DNA of 64,000 bases from positions 1,488,001 through 1,552,000 of the forward strand of contig NZ_CP020809.1 in the NCBI RefSeq assembly GCF_002157835.1, in the 5' to 3' direction. The notes beneath the pieces are model-generated. The model was not told where the DNA came from and did not search any database. It saw only the letters and a program-made list of their open reading frames with translations. Positions 1 to 9,697 of the stretch are shown here, piece by piece. The stretch comes from Mycobacterium dioxanotrophicus. GTDB taxonomy: Bacteria > Actinomycetota > Actinomycetes > Mycobacteriales > Mycobacteriaceae. The stretch's first letter is position 1. Each line of letters starts with the position of its first letter. The position numbers and the translations under genes were made by a program.

Positions 1-2
1 AA

Positions 3-74
3 GGCGACCACTCCATCCAGGTCAAGTGGGATCCGGAATCCGGCCAGGTCATCCGTAAGGCAGCCGGGGAATAG
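3..74 (+). CDS. hadC: 3' end of an upstream gene, probably (3R)-hydroxyacyl-ACP dehydratase subunit HadC
   Basis: An open frame enters from the left edge and encodes 23 residues ending IRKAAGE before a TAG stop at 72-74. The short tail alone cannot identify the protein. The call rests on the position directly upstream of tRNA-Trp-secE-nusG, where mycobacteria carry hadA-hadB-hadC, encoding the dehydratases of the FAS-II mycolic acid elongation system. The sequence is codon-like and ends cleanly, so a real gene is likely; the symbol is inferred from synteny. Confidence 0.55.
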   Translation, partial: GDHSIQVKWDPESGQVIRKAAGE

Positions 75-250
75 TCGGGTGGCCGACGCGATTGGTGGTT
101 GATACCCACGCCGGGGTACACTCGGCTCTCGGGGTTTTTCCCATTTCAGCGCGCTGTCCGTCGGCTTGATCGAGCGTACGGGGAGCGCGCGAATTGTGTG
201 AGCCCCGGACGAAGAACGTGGTCACGGGGGTAAAACCTCGTTATCGCTGA

Positions 251-323
<73 letters not shown>

Positions 324-391
324 CTCAACTGAATATTCGACAAGGTGTGGACACTGGAAGGTGACCACGCAACCAGGATGAAAGGCATGCG

Positions 392-844
392 GTGAGCGAC
401 GAGCGCGAAGGTGCCGGCTCCGCAGACGACACTGGGACCGACGCCCATGGCTCCGGCGACAACCACGGTCAGACCGCGGTTGTGACCAGACCGCTGCGCC
501 CGACCGGTAAGCGGTCCCGCCGTGGAGTGCCCAGCGACGCTGAGGGCGACGAGACCGACAGCGGTGAGGACACCGCCGAGTCGAAGGATGCCGTCAAGAA
601 CGGCGCCGGTAAGACTAAAAAGACCAAGAAGGCTGCCGGCGGCCCGTCGAGCAATCCGATCATGTTCGTCATCAACTACCTCAAGCAGGTTGTTGCCGAA
701 CTTCGGAAGGTGATCTGGCCCAACCGCAAGCAGATGGTCAGCTACACCTCGGTGGTGCTGGTCTTCCTGGTGTTCATGGTCGCGCTGATTTCAGGTGTGG
801 ACCTGGGCCTGGCACGGCTGGTGTCGTTGGTTTTCGGCACCTGA
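392..844 (+). CDS. secE: Preprotein translocase subunit SecE
   Basis: SecE is the small stabilising subunit of the SecYEG channel in the cytoplasmic membrane. The 150-residue protein has a long polar N-terminal extension (about 1-88, rich in D, E, G, K and T), as usual in mycobacteria. The conserved SecE core follows: an amphipathic helix containing [19 protein letters not shown] (about 97-115) and a single membrane helix (about 118-138). The start is GTG at 392, preceded by AAAGG at 381-385; an ATG at 387 meets a stop two codons later. It is followed after 28 bp by nusG, the near-universal secE-nusG pairing. Confidence 0.96.
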   Translation: MSDEREGAGSADDTGTDAHGSGDNHGQTAVVTRPLRPTGKRSRRGVPSDAEGDETDSGEDTAESKDAVKNGAGKTKKTKKAAGGPSSNPIMFVINYLKQVVAELRKVIWPNRKQMVSYTSVVLVFLVFMVALISGVDLGLARLVSLVFGT

Positions 845-857
845 CCCGAGGATTTGA

Positions 858-1742
<885 letters not shown>

Positions 1743-1808
1743 CCGGTAACGGCTAGAACAGCGGGCGCGGCACGCGCCCTCGGATAAGCGAGTAAGGAAC
1801 ACCACAGC

Positions 1809-2237
1809 ATGGCCCCGAAGAAGAAGGTCGCCGGGCTCATCAAGCTGCAGATCCAGGCCGGGCAGGCCAACCCTGCCCCGCCGGTTGGCCCTGCGCTTGG
1901 TCAGCACGGTGTCAACATCATGGAGTTCTGCAAGGCGTACAACGCCGCGACCGAGTCGCAGCGCGGCAACGTCATCCCCGTGGAGATCACCGTCTACGAG
2001 GACCGCAGCTTCACGTTCGCCCTCAAGACCCCGCCCGCCGCTCGGCTGCTGCTCAAGGCTGCCGGTGTGCCCAAGGGTTCGGGTGAGCCGCACAAGACCA
2101 AGGTCGCCAAGGTGAGCTGGGACCAGGTGCGCGAGATCGCCGAGACCAAGAAGGCCGATCTCAACGCCAACGACATCGACGCCGCGGCGAAGATCATCGC
2201 AGGCACCGCCCGTTCCATGGGTATCACCGTCGAGTAA
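1809..2237 (+). CDS. rplK: 50S ribosomal protein L11
   Basis: L11 binds the GTPase-associated region of 23S rRNA with L10 and L12 and is needed for stringent-response signalling by RelA-type enzymes. The 142-residue protein has the normal length. The N-terminal domain carries the signature [20 protein letters not shown], and the C-terminal RNA-binding domain ends in [11 protein letters not shown]. It sits 66 bp after nusG and 73 bp before rplA, the standard rplK-rplA order. The ATG start is preceded by AAGGAAC. Confidence 0.98.
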   Translation: MAPKKKVAGLIKLQIQAGQANPAPPVGPALGQHGVNIMEFCKAYNAATESQRGNVIPVEITVYEDRSFTFALKTPPAARLLLKAAGVPKGSGEPHKTKVAKVSWDQVREIAETKKADLNANDIDAAAKIIAGTARSMGITVE

Positions 2238-2310
2238 GACTCCACCAAAGCGTGGGAGAGCTGGCATCGGCTCGGGAACCACGACTCCAACAGACACGAT
2301 TGGATTTTCA

Positions 2311-3018
2311 ATGAGCAAGAACAGCAAGGCATATCGCGAAGCGGCCGAGAAGGTCGACAGGGACAAGCTCTACACGCCGCTGGAGGCCGCGAAGCTGGCC
2401 AAGGAGACGTCGTCCAAGAAGCAGGACGCCACCGTCGAGGTGGCCATCCGCCTGGGCGTCGACCCCCGCAAGGCGGACCAGATGGTCCGCGGCACCGTCA
2501 ACCTGCCGCACGGCACCGGTAAGACCGCGCGCGTCGCGGTGTTCGCCGTGGGCGAGAAGGCCGAGCAGGCTACTGCCGCCGGCGCTGACGTGGTCGGCAG
2601 CGACGACCTGATCGAGAAGATCCAGGGCGGTTTCCTGGACTTCGACGCCGCGATCGCCACCCCGGATCAGATGGCCAAGGTCGGTCGGATCGCTCGCGTG
2701 CTGGGCCCGCGCGGGCTGATGCCGAACCCCAAGACCGGCACCGTCACCCCGGATGTCGCCAAGGCCGTTCAGGACATCAAGGGCGGCAAGATCAACTTCC
2801 GTGTCGACAAGCAGGCCAACCTGCACTTCATCATCGGCAAGGCGTCCTTCGACGAGGCCAAGCTGGCCGAGAATTACGGCGCCGCGCTCGATGAGGTGCT
2901 GCGTGCCAAGCCGTCGTCGTCGAAGGGTCGTTACCTCAAGAAGGTGACCGTCTCCACCACCACGGGCCCGGGTATCCCGGTTGACCCGGCGGTGACCCGG
3001 AACTTCACGGAGGCGTAG
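2311..3018 (+). CDS. rplA: 50S ribosomal protein L1
   Basis: L1 forms the mobile L1 stalk that helps release E-site tRNA, and in many bacteria it represses its own operon. The 235-residue length is normal. The signature [15 protein letters not shown] is present near residues 130-145, followed by the conserved [15 protein letters not shown] stretch. The gene ends the secE-nusG-rplK-rplA series; transcription from the opposite strand converges on it, with a palindromic repeat between. Confidence 0.98.
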   Translation: MSKNSKAYREAAEKVDRDKLYTPLEAAKLAKETSSKKQDATVEVAIRLGVDPRKADQMVRGTVNLPHGTGKTARVAVFAVGEKAEQATAAGADVVGSDDLIEKIQGGFLDFDAAIATPDQMAKVGRIARVLGPRGLMPNPKTGTVTPDVAKAVQDIKGGKINFRVDKQANLHFIIGKASFDEAKLAENYGAALDEVLRAKPSSSKGRYLKKVTVSTTTGPGIPVDPAVTRNFTEA

Positions 3019-3047
3019 CGCAGCGGAGCCGCGCAACTTTCTCATCC

Positions 3048-3100
3048 AGTGGCCAGTTGCGGCACAAGATTCTTTGAATCGCGTGTCATAACTGGCCACT
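3048..3100. repeat. 53-bp palindromic repeat, copy 1
   Basis: The arms AGTGGCCAGTT (3048-3058) and AACTGGCCACT (3090-3100) are perfectly complementary. Complementarity continues imperfectly inward, and the centre holds a second small inverted repeat GATTC-TTT-GAATC. A second copy of identical 53-bp length with the same arms lies at 32696-32748. This copy sits between convergent rplA and the sigma factor gene, and its right end supplies the last codons and the TGA stop of the sigma gene. It may act as a bidirectional terminator or be a dispersed non-autonomous element; its function is unknown. Confidence 0.8.
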
Positions 3101-4327
3101 CGGCATTTCTGGGGTGAGTTCGGTGATGCGGCGACGCAGGAACGCCGCGGCCGGCGCGGAGACGTTGTCGCTCTCCAGCGCGATCCCGTACCAGTGCAAG
3201 GCTTCTCTGCTGCGTCCGGCGCGGCGCAGCAGATCCGCCCGGATCGAGGCGACGATGCTGGAGCGTGCCAGACGCGGATCGTCGGCGACCTCGTCGAGCG
3301 CCGCCAACCCGGCGTCGAACCCGTCGCGAAACGCAACGGCCACAGCGCGATTGGCGCGTACCACCGGGGACTCTCCGAGCTCGAGCAGCCGATCGTAGGC
3401 CTGGCAGATGACGGTCCAATCGGTGAGCTGCCAGCTCGGTGCGGTGGCGTGCAGCGCCGCGATCACCGCCTGCGGCAGATAGGGCCCCGCCGCTCCTTCT
3501 GCGAGCCGCAGCTGATCCAGGCCCCGGGCGATGCGGCCACGGTCCCAACGGCTTCGGTCCTGCTCGTCGAGCGGCACTAGCGCACCGTCGTCGTCCACGC
3601 GGGTCTGCCGACGCGAATCATGCAGCAGGACAAGGGCTGCCAGTGCGTGCGCGTCTCGGTCGGCAGGCAGCAGCGAGCACAGTTCACCAGCCAACCGCAC
3701 ACCCTCGTCGCACAGCTCGTCCCGAATGGCGGACGGGCCACCGGTGGACCAGTAGCCCTCCGTGAACACCGAATAGACACACGCCATCACATGTGGTGTG
3801 CGGTCGGGCAGCAGCTCGGGCGGCGGCACCCGCAACGGGATATTGGCTTGGCGGATCTTGTGTTTGGCGCGGGTGAGCCGTTGGCCGACCGCGGCCTCGG
3901 ACTGCAGCAGTGCCCGGGCGATCTCGGCCACGGTGAGCCCGGAGATCAACCGCAGCGTGAGTGCCAACTGCGAAGCCCGGTCGAGCGCCGGGTGGGCGCA
4001 CGTGAACATCATCCGTAATTCGTCGTCGCGAACGGGATGCAGCTCGCGGCCGTTGTCGCGCGCCGTCGTCTCCTCGAACACTGCGGCCAATTCCTTTCCC
4101 GCGCGCGAAGATTCACGACGCAGGCGGTCGAGGGCCCGGTTGCGCGCGACGGTCGTCAACCACGCGCCCGGATTGCTCGGCACCCCATCGGACGGCCAGG
4201 TCCGCAGCGCCTGCGCACAGGCGTCCTGGACGGCGTCCTCGGCGATATCGAGATCGCCGGACCACCGCGCGATGGTGGCCACAGCGGGACCCCACTCCCG
4301 CCGGAAGACGCCGTCCAGCTGGGTCAC
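3086..4327 (-). CDS. ECF42-type RNA polymerase sigma factor
   Basis: The 413-residue protein starts with a sigma-70 region 2 (about 8-75; SGDLDIAEDAVQDACAQAL and WLTTVARNRALDRLRRE) and a region 4 (about 110-170; LRLISGLTVAEIARAL and AVGQRLTRAKHKIRQA). A long C-terminal helical TPR-like extension (about 180-405) then follows, the mark of the ECF42 group. ECF42 genes are known to lie beside DGPF/YCII proteins rather than anti-sigma factors, and such a gene lies 7 bp upstream here. The C-terminal extension is thought to replace an anti-sigma factor in controlling activity. The stop codon lies inside the 53-bp palindromic repeat. Its target genes cannot be read from the sequence. Confidence 0.9.
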   Translation of the reverse strand: MTQLDGVFRREWGPAVATIARWSGDLDIAEDAVQDACAQALRTWPSDGVPSNPGAWLTTVARNRALDRLRRESSRAGKELAAVFEETTARDNGRELHPVRDDELRMMFTCAHPALDRASQLALTLRLISGLTVAEIARALLQSEAAVGQRLTRAKHKIRQANIPLRVPPPELLPDRTPHVMACVYSVFTEGYWSTGGPSAIRDELCDEGVRLAGELCSLLPADRDAHALAALVLLHDSRRQTRVDDDGALVPLDEQDRSRWDRGRIARGLDQLRLAEGAAGPYLPQAVIAALHATAPSWQLTDWTVICQAYDRLLELGESPVVRANRAVAVAFRDGFDAGLAALDEVADDPRLARSSIVASIRADLLRRAGRSREALHWYGIALESDNVSAPAAAFLRRRITELTPEMPSGQL

Positions 4328-4334
4328 CGGGCGA

Positions 4335-5030
4335 CTACAGCCCGGCGATGCCGGACAACTGGCGGAGCTCGATGGCCGAGGCCGGAATCATCGACGCCAG
4401 TTTGACCGCCTCGTCGCGGTCCGCGGCACGCAGCACGTAGAACCCGTTGGCCACCTCCGCGCCCTCGGCGTAGGGGCCGTCGGTGAACGTCACCTTGCCG
4501 TCGCGCACGCGCACGGTGGTCGCGGTCGACGGCGGATGCAGCGGCGCACCGGCAAGCGTCTTGTCGCCGATGGTCTTGGCGAGCTCGACGTGCAGACCTG
4601 CCTGCTTGTTCCATTCGTCGGTGCCCGGCACATTGACGGCCTCCGGCGGTTCCAGGAGCAGGGCGAGCCAGTCGTTGCGGACGGGCTGCTCGGGTGCCTG
4701 CCAATGCACCATGGGCCATACCTCGACGGCGCCGTACTTGGCCGCTGGGATGTCGCGGGCCAGCGCGAGGGCCTCGTCGAGGTTCTCGGCCTCGAATACG
4801 TAGTAGCCCCCGGCGACTTCGGCGCCCTCGGCGAACGGGCCGTCGGTGACGGTCGGATTGTCCGGGCCGCCGGAGATGCGGACAGCACCTGCGGCCGGGG
4901 TCAGCGCATCGCCCGCACGAATGGACGCCGCTGCTTTGGCGTGGAAGTCCAGGTACGCCGACATCTCGGCCGCACCCTGCTCAGGGGTGAGTGCGTTCTC
5001 GCGATTGATCAGTAGGGCGAAGTAGTGCAT
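4335..5030 (-). CDS. DGPF/YCII-domain protein, tandem (ECF42 partner)
   Basis: The 231-residue protein has two YCII-related domains in tandem. Each contains the eponymous motif: DGPFAEGAEVAGGYYVFEA in the first half and DGPYAEGAEVANGFYVLRA in the second. YCII folds are dimeric alpha/beta barrels whose biochemical role in this context is not established. The family is genetically linked with ECF42 sigma factors and is probably a target or modulator of that circuit. The start MHYFALL is preceded by GGGAGA. It heads a two-gene operon with the sigma factor. Duplication within one polypeptide is common in this family. Confidence 0.88.
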   Translation of the reverse strand: MHYFALLINRENALTPEQGAAEMSAYLDFHAKAAASIRAGDALTPAAGAVRISGGPDNPTVTDGPFAEGAEVAGGYYVFEAENLDEALALARDIPAAKYGAVEVWPMVHWQAPEQPVRNDWLALLLEPPEAVNVPGTDEWNKQAGLHVELAKTIGDKTLAGAPLHPPSTATTVRVRDGKVTFTDGPYAEGAEVANGFYVLRAADRDEAVKLASMIPASAIELRQLSGIAGL

Positions 5031-5083
5031 CGTCGTCTCCCGGTGTCAGCGAGTGAGAACCTGCTGTTCCACTCTCTACCCAT

Positions 5084-5112
5084 CCGACGAACGACGCCGC
5101 CCCGATCCGACA
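5084..5112 (-). promoter_or_regulatory. Candidate ECF-type promoter of the YCII-sigma operon
   Basis: Read on the minus strand, TGTCGG (5112-5107) is followed after 17 nt by CGTCGG (5089-5084), about 54 bp upstream of the YCII start codon. ECF42 factors have been described as recognising a TGTCGA-like -35 with a CGA/CGTC-like -10. This would fit autoregulation, but the match is by eye only. Confidence 0.35.
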
Positions 5113-5124
5113 GCTCGCGAGAAA

Positions 5125-5985
5125 TTACTTCTGCAGCGTGAACTGATGGACGCTGATATGGCCCGAGGCGAAGTACTTCTGGCAGCCGTTGAGGTACTTG
5201 TCGTAGCGGTCGTAGACCTCTTGGCTCTGGATCGCGATGGCCTCGTCCTTGTGGGCCTCGAGCGCGTCGGCCCAGATCTTGAGCGTCCGGACGTAGTGCG
5301 GGCCGATCTCCTGCAGCTGGGTGAGCTTGAATCCGGCTTCGATCGCCTTCTCCTGCTCCATCTCCACCGAGGGCAGCCGGCCGCCGGGGAAGATCTCGGT
5401 CATGATGAACCGGGCGAACCGGGCGTCCTCGAACGTCATGTGCAGGCCGAGCTTCTGGCCTTGACGCAGGTCGAACCCGGTGATGTTGTGCAGAAGCATG
5501 GTGCCGTCGTCGGGTAGTGCGTCGTAGGCCATCTTGAAGAAGGCCGGGTAGCGGTCGAATCCGAAGTGTTCGAACGCGCCGATCGACACGATGCGGTCGA
5601 CCTTGTCCTCGAACTCTTCCCAGCCCTGCAGGCGGACCTCGACCTTGCGGTCGGTGGGGATCTTCGACAGCTTCTCGATGGCGTATTCGCGCTGCTCGCC
5701 GGAGAGGGTCAGACCGATGACGTTGACGTCGTACTTCTCGATGGCGCGCGCCATGCCGGCGCCCCACCCGCAGCCGATGTCGAGCAGCGTCATGCCGGGT
5801 TCCAGGCCGAGCTTGCCCAGTGCGAGGTCGAACTTGGCGATCTGCGCCTCGTCGCCGGTCATGTCTTCGCGTTCGAAGTACCCGCACGTGTAGCCCATTG
5901 TCGGGCCCAGGAACAGTTCGTAGAATTCATTCGAAATGTCGTAGATCGACTGCAGTTCTTCGTATTTCGGCGTCAATTCTGACAT
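5125..5985 (-). CDS. SAM-dependent mycolic acid / cyclopropane-fatty-acid methyltransferase
   Basis: This family modifies the meromycolate chain on ACP in the cytoplasm, adding cyclopropane, methyl or oxygenated groups. The 286-residue protein has the family length and features: an N-terminal lid region (YDISNEFYELFLGPTMGYTCGYF), SAM motif I TLLDIGCGWGAGM near residue 68, SIGAFEHFG near 135, and a conserved C-terminal end in SVHQFTLQK. It is one of two tandem paralogues in the place held by mmaA1-mmaA4 in M. tuberculosis. Which reaction it performs cannot be decided from the sequence alone. The ATG start is preceded by GGAGC and a candidate promoter. Confidence 0.93.
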   Translation of the reverse strand: MSELTPKYEELQSIYDISNEFYELFLGPTMGYTCGYFEREDMTGDEAQIAKFDLALGKLGLEPGMTLLDIGCGWGAGMARAIEKYDVNVIGLTLSGEQREYAIEKLSKIPTDRKVEVRLQGWEEFEDKVDRIVSIGAFEHFGFDRYPAFFKMAYDALPDDGTMLLHNITGFDLRQGQKLGLHMTFEDARFARFIMTEIFPGGRLPSVEMEQEKAIEAGFKLTQLQEIGPHYVRTLKIWADALEAHKDEAIAIQSQEVYDRYDKYLNGCQKYFASGHISVHQFTLQK

Positions 5986-6003
5986 GTTCGAAATTGCTCC
6001 AAG

Positions 6004-6031
6004 CTTATAGATTTCACTCGCGAAAAGTCAG
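6004..6031 (-). promoter_or_regulatory. Candidate SigA-type promoter of the 5125-5985 methyltransferase
   Basis: On the minus strand CTGACT (6031-6026) and TATAAG (6009-6004) are separated by 16 bp. The -10 element lies 18 bp before the ATG, giving a leader of about a dozen bases that includes the GGAGC ribosome-binding site. The second methyltransferase gene is 195 bp further upstream, so this unit probably has its own promoter. Confidence 0.45.
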
Positions 6032-6180
6032 CCTACAGCAGGTCAGGCCCGGTAGGCCTTGACTGCTGTCAACGGATTGTGCTGGCAAACATGTGATGGG
6101 CGCCACCCTGCCTGCTGCATCATCGGTGCCAGCGAGAATATGTTTGTGTCCGGCGCGGTAGCGAAGCCACGACGACACGC

Positions 6181-7053
6181 CTAGCGGTTCAGAGTGAACT
6201 GGTTCACGTCGATGTAGCCGATCCGGAAGGCGTTCGCACAGCCGGTGAGGTAGTGCATGTACCGGTCGTAGACCTCTTCCGACTGGATCGCGATGGCCTC
6301 GTCACGGTGGTCCTGCAGCGCCGCCGCCCACAGGTCCAGGGTGCGTGCGTAGTGCGACTGCAGCGACTGCCTGCGGGTCAGGGTGAATCCCGCGTTTCCG
6401 GCGTGTTCCTCGACCATCTCGATCGTCGGGAGACGCCCGCCCGGGAAGATCTCGGTGACGATGAACCTGATGAACCGGGCCATGTCGAACGTCAACGGGA
6501 TGCCGCGCTCCTGCGCCTGCTTGGGGTGCAGGCCGGTGATGGTGTGCAGCAACATCACGCCGTCGGGCGGCAGGGCGTTGTGGGCGAACCGGAAGAAGTC
6601 GGCGTAGCGCTCATGGCCGAAATGCTCGAAGGCGCCGATCGACACGATGCGGTCCACCGGTTCGTCGAACTGCTCCCAGCCGCTGAGCAGCACGCGCTTG
6701 CTGCGCGGGCTGTCCGAGCCGTCGAACAACTGCTGCACGTGCGCCAGCTGATTGCGGCTCAACGTGAGGCCGACGACGTTGACGTCGTAACGGTCGAGAG
6801 CGCGCATCATCGTTGCGCCCCAACCACATCCGACGTCGAGCAAGGTCATGCCCGGCGCTAACCCCAACTTGCCAAGGGACAGATCGATCTTCGCGAGCTG
6901 AGCCTCGTCCAGCGGCATGTCGTCGCGTTCGAAGTACGCGCAGCTATAGGTCCTGCTGGAATCCAGGAACAGTGCAAAAAAATCGTCGGACAGGTCGTAA
7001 TGGGCCTGTACGTCTTCGAATTTCGGCGTGAGCTTGGCCGGATCTTTGGCCAT
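6181..7053 (-). CDS. SAM-dependent mycolic acid methyltransferase, second paralogue
   Basis: This 290-residue paralogue of the gene at 5125-5985 shares its layout: lid region HYDLSDDFFALFLDSSRTYS, SAM motif TLLDVGCGWGATM, SIGAFEHFGHERY, and a C-terminus ending in NQFTLNR. I start it at the ATG giving MAKDPAKLTPKFEDV, which has a GAGAGG ribosome-binding site; an ATG 14 codons upstream adds residues not expected in the family. The two paralogues differ most near the C-terminus, which may reflect different double-bond substrates. M. tuberculosis has four such genes here, so this genome has fewer local copies. Confidence 0.93.
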   Translation of the reverse strand: MAKDPAKLTPKFEDVQAHYDLSDDFFALFLDSSRTYSCAYFERDDMPLDEAQLAKIDLSLGKLGLAPGMTLLDVGCGWGATMMRALDRYDVNVVGLTLSRNQLAHVQQLFDGSDSPRSKRVLLSGWEQFDEPVDRIVSIGAFEHFGHERYADFFRFAHNALPPDGVMLLHTITGLHPKQAQERGIPLTFDMARFIRFIVTEIFPGGRLPTIEMVEEHAGNAGFTLTRRQSLQSHYARTLDLWAAALQDHRDEAIAIQSEEVYDRYMHYLTGCANAFRIGYIDVNQFTLNR

Positions 7054-7211
7054 GGTGTTGCCTCTCGGAGTCGTCCGAGGGCTGCGCCGCATCACGATTT
7101 GATGAGTCCGCCCCCAGACTGCAGCAAAGCCTAAACCGGCATGAGGCAGCTACCGAGCTTCGCCGACCCGGCAAACGCGCAGTCGGAGGAGTCTTGTTGC
7201 AGACTCACGAA

Positions 7212-8117
7212 CTAGCCCGCAGAGGAGAAGTTCGTCTTGAGCTCACCGACGACCTCGTCCCACACCGGTTCAGGTAGCTCGTGGCCCATGCCGTCGATCA
7301 ATACCAAGCGGGCGCCCGCGATCGCCTTGGCCACGGCACGTCCACCGAACGGGCGCATCAGCCGGTCGGCGAGGCCGTGGATCACCACGGTGGGAGCGGT
7401 GATGCGCCGGTCGTAGCGCAACAGGCTGCCGCTGCCGAGGATCGCGGCGAAGTGCCGCGCGATGCCGGCCGGGTAGTACGACCGGTCGTAGAGTTCGGCG
7501 GCCTCGGCACGCATCTGGTCGTCGGGAGTCGGATAGGCCGGGCTGCCGTTGAGCTTGCCGAGCCGAACGGCGTTGTCGATGATGGCATCTCGCGTCGAAC
7601 CCGGTGGCGGACCGGTGACCAACGACAGCAGCTGCTTGATCCCCGGCGGCGGCAGGAGCGCCTTGTTGTTACTGGAGAAGATCACCGCGAGGGTCTTGGT
7701 CCGGTGCCGGTACTGCGCGGCGAAGACCTGCGCGATCATCCCGCCCATCGAGCCGCCGACGACGTGCGCGCTGTGGATGCCGAGGTGATCGAGCAGGGCC
7801 GCGGCGTCGTCGGCGATGTCCTCGAGCGTGTACACCGACGGGCTGCGCAACCCCAGGAACGAGCGGGCCATGCGGAACGGCAACGGGGTGTCGACGCGCT
7901 GGCCGGACAACTTGCTCGACAACCCCACGTCGCGATTGTCGTAGCGGATGACACGCAGTCCCTGGTTGACGAGCTTCTCGCAGAAACCGTTGCGCCACAA
8001 CAACAACTGCGCGCCGAGCCCCATGATCAGCAGGACCGCGGGATCGTTCGGGTCGCCCATGTCCTCGTAGTAGATGTCGAGATCGCCGGACTTGGCATAA
8101 CCGGTACGCACTTGCAT
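7212..8117 (-). CDS. lipG: Alpha/beta hydrolase (LipG-like esterase/lipase)
   Basis: The 301-residue protein is an alpha/beta hydrolase: oxyanion region LLIMGLGAQ near residue 30, nucleophile elbow GGSMGGM near 117, acidic residue region IHGLADRL and catalytic histidine in IDGMGHELPEP near the C-terminus. No signal peptide is visible. The position between the mycolate methyltransferases and the ABC1 kinase matches lipG (Rv0646c). The start MQVRTGYAKSG has GAGGAG 7 bp upstream; extending to an upstream start gives 44 low-quality Arg/Gly residues. The natural substrate is unknown; a membrane lipid or thioester is plausible. Confidence 0.88.
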   Translation of the reverse strand: MQVRTGYAKSGDLDIYYEDMGDPNDPAVLLIMGLGAQLLLWRNGFCEKLVNQGLRVIRYDNRDVGLSSKLSGQRVDTPLPFRMARSFLGLRSPSVYTLEDIADDAAALLDHLGIHSAHVVGGSMGGMIAQVFAAQYRHRTKTLAVIFSSNNKALLPPPGIKQLLSLVTGPPPGSTRDAIIDNAVRLGKLNGSPAYPTPDDQMRAEAAELYDRSYYPAGIARHFAAILGSGSLLRYDRRITAPTVVIHGLADRLMRPFGGRAVAKAIAGARLVLIDGMGHELPEPVWDEVVGELKTNFSSAG

Positions 8118-8149
8118 CAGTGCTCCTCGCGCGAGCGCTCGTCGGCCAC

Positions 8150-9514
8150 TTACGCCTCGACCCCGTCGATATCCTTGTGCTCCCGGCTGATGTCGACCAT
8201 GAAATTGGCGAAATAACCGGTGAGCTGCGGATCGCTCATCATCTGCCATGTGGGCGCCAGGAGCTTCATGTACCGCTCGACATAGAGGAACTGTTTGCCG
8301 ATGAGCACGAGCTCGCGCGGCAGCTTGACGTCATACGCATCGGCCAGCGCCGAGAGCTGCTTACCGATTTCCGCGTAGGACATATCGCCCAGCGACTTCA
8401 TCGTCAGCGGGGTGGCGAACGCCTCGAGGTCCCGGGCGGCGTCACCCTCGGGCTTGACCGTGCCCACCGCACCCATCAACACCACGATCTTGCCCGCCGC
8501 GGCATGGTCCTTCTTGACCAGCAGGGCGTAGACGAGCTCCCGCAGCAGCCAGCGGGTCCGCGGATCGATGCGGCCCATGATGCCGAAGTCGAAGAACACG
8601 ATCTTGCCGTCGTGATCCACATACAGGTTGCCGGCGTGCAGATCACCGTGGAACAGGCCGTGCTTGAGGCCGCCCTCGAAAACACTGAACAACAGCGCCT
8701 TCACCAGCTCCGTGCCGTCGAAACCGGCCTTGCGGATCGCGGCCACGTCGTCGATGCGGATGCCTGCCACGCGTTCCATCGTCAAAACCCGCTGGCTGGT
8801 CAGGTCCCAGTACACCTGCGGGACCCGGATGTTCTCGCCGAGCGGCGAGGCGTGCATGTGCGACACCCACGCGTCCATCGACTGGGCCTCTAGGCGGAAG
8901 TCGAGCTCCTCGGCGAGGTTGTCGGCGAAATCGGCCACCACGTCCTGCGCCGAGAGGCGGCGGCCCAGTTTGGCCAGCTCGACGATCTGGGCGCCGCGCT
9001 TGAGGATCTGTAGATCGGCGGCGACGCGACGGCGGATACCCGGCCGCTGGATCTTGACCACCACCTCCTCGCCGGAGTGCAGTGTCGCGTAGTGCACCTG
9101 GGCGATCGATGCCGAGGCGAACGGCTTCTCGTCGAACGAGCTGAACAGGTTCTGCGGGTCGTCGCCGAGTTCTTCTTTGAACAGCTTGTGCACCGCGTCC
9201 GTGTCGGCGGGCGGCACCCGGTCCAGCAGGCTGCGGAACTCGCGGCTCAGCGGTTCACCGAAGGCGCCGGGACTGGACGCGATGATCTGCCCGAACTTGA
9301 CGTAGGTGGGGCCGAGATCGGAGAACGTCTGCGGGACCTGCCTGATGATCTTCTGCTGCAGAGAGCCCTTGCCGAGAAGGTTCGTGACCACGCGGGCGCC
9401 CGTGCGGGTGATCTGCCAACCCGTCGCGCCGATGCGTGCGGCCTCGACCGGCAGGGGCACCCGATCCAGTTTGGCTCCCTCGCGCTGTTTTGTTTTCGAG
9501 GGGGGAGTGCTCAT
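8150..9514 (-). CDS. ABC1/UbiB-family atypical protein kinase-like protein
   Basis: The 454-residue protein carries the family hallmarks in order: KxGQ motif YVKFGQIIASSPGAF near residue 72, Ala-rich loop PFASASIAQVH, the lysine motif EEVVVKIQRPG, the catalytic-loop-like FHGDLHAGNLYV and the metal motif FFDFGIMG. UbiB-family members bind ATP and are tied to lipid or quinone metabolism, but most have no proven substrate. It lies 32 bp upstream of the lipG-like gene on the same strand, as does Rv0647c in M. tuberculosis, so the two are probably co-transcribed. Confidence 0.92.
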   Translation of the reverse strand: MSTPPSKTKQREGAKLDRVPLPVEAARIGATGWQITRTGARVVTNLLGKGSLQQKIIRQVPQTFSDLGPTYVKFGQIIASSPGAFGEPLSREFRSLLDRVPPADTDAVHKLFKEELGDDPQNLFSSFDEKPFASASIAQVHYATLHSGEEVVVKIQRPGIRRRVAADLQILKRGAQIVELAKLGRRLSAQDVVADFADNLAEELDFRLEAQSMDAWVSHMHASPLGENIRVPQVYWDLTSQRVLTMERVAGIRIDDVAAIRKAGFDGTELVKALLFSVFEGGLKHGLFHGDLHAGNLYVDHDGKIVFFDFGIMGRIDPRTRWLLRELVYALLVKKDHAAAGKIVVLMGAVGTVKPEGDAARDLEAFATPLTMKSLGDMSYAEIGKQLSALADAYDVKLPRELVLIGKQFLYVERYMKLLAPTWQMMSDPQLTGYFANFMVDISREHKDIDGVEA

Positions 9515-9581
9515 TAGGGCAGTGTCTCAAAACCGCCGGTACCGCCAAAAATAGGTGTGCTGCGTATCACAGGGTCGCCCC

Positions 9582-9664
9582 GTGAGCACAATGCGCAGAA
9601 CCTCGATATCGCTGCTTAGACCCGCTTGTGAGCACAACCGCGCTTCCGGCGGCCGCGCTTCGTA
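9582..9664 (+). promoter_or_regulatory. Conserved upstream element of the transporter gene (copy A)
   Basis: GTGAGCACAATGCGC (9582-9596) is followed 46 bp later by GTGAGCACAACCGCG (9628-9642). After exactly 18 bp comes CGTA (9661-9664), 33 bp before the start codon. The same arrangement recurs at 11073-11156 before an unrelated gene. GCACAACC with CGTA 18 bp on resembles an ECF-type promoter (AAC-containing -35, CGT-type -10); the upstream copy may be an activator or operator site. The pattern is observed; the function is inferred. Confidence 0.6.
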
Positions 9665-9697
9665 CCTTCAGCCCAAACAACCGGCTGAGGAGCGAAA

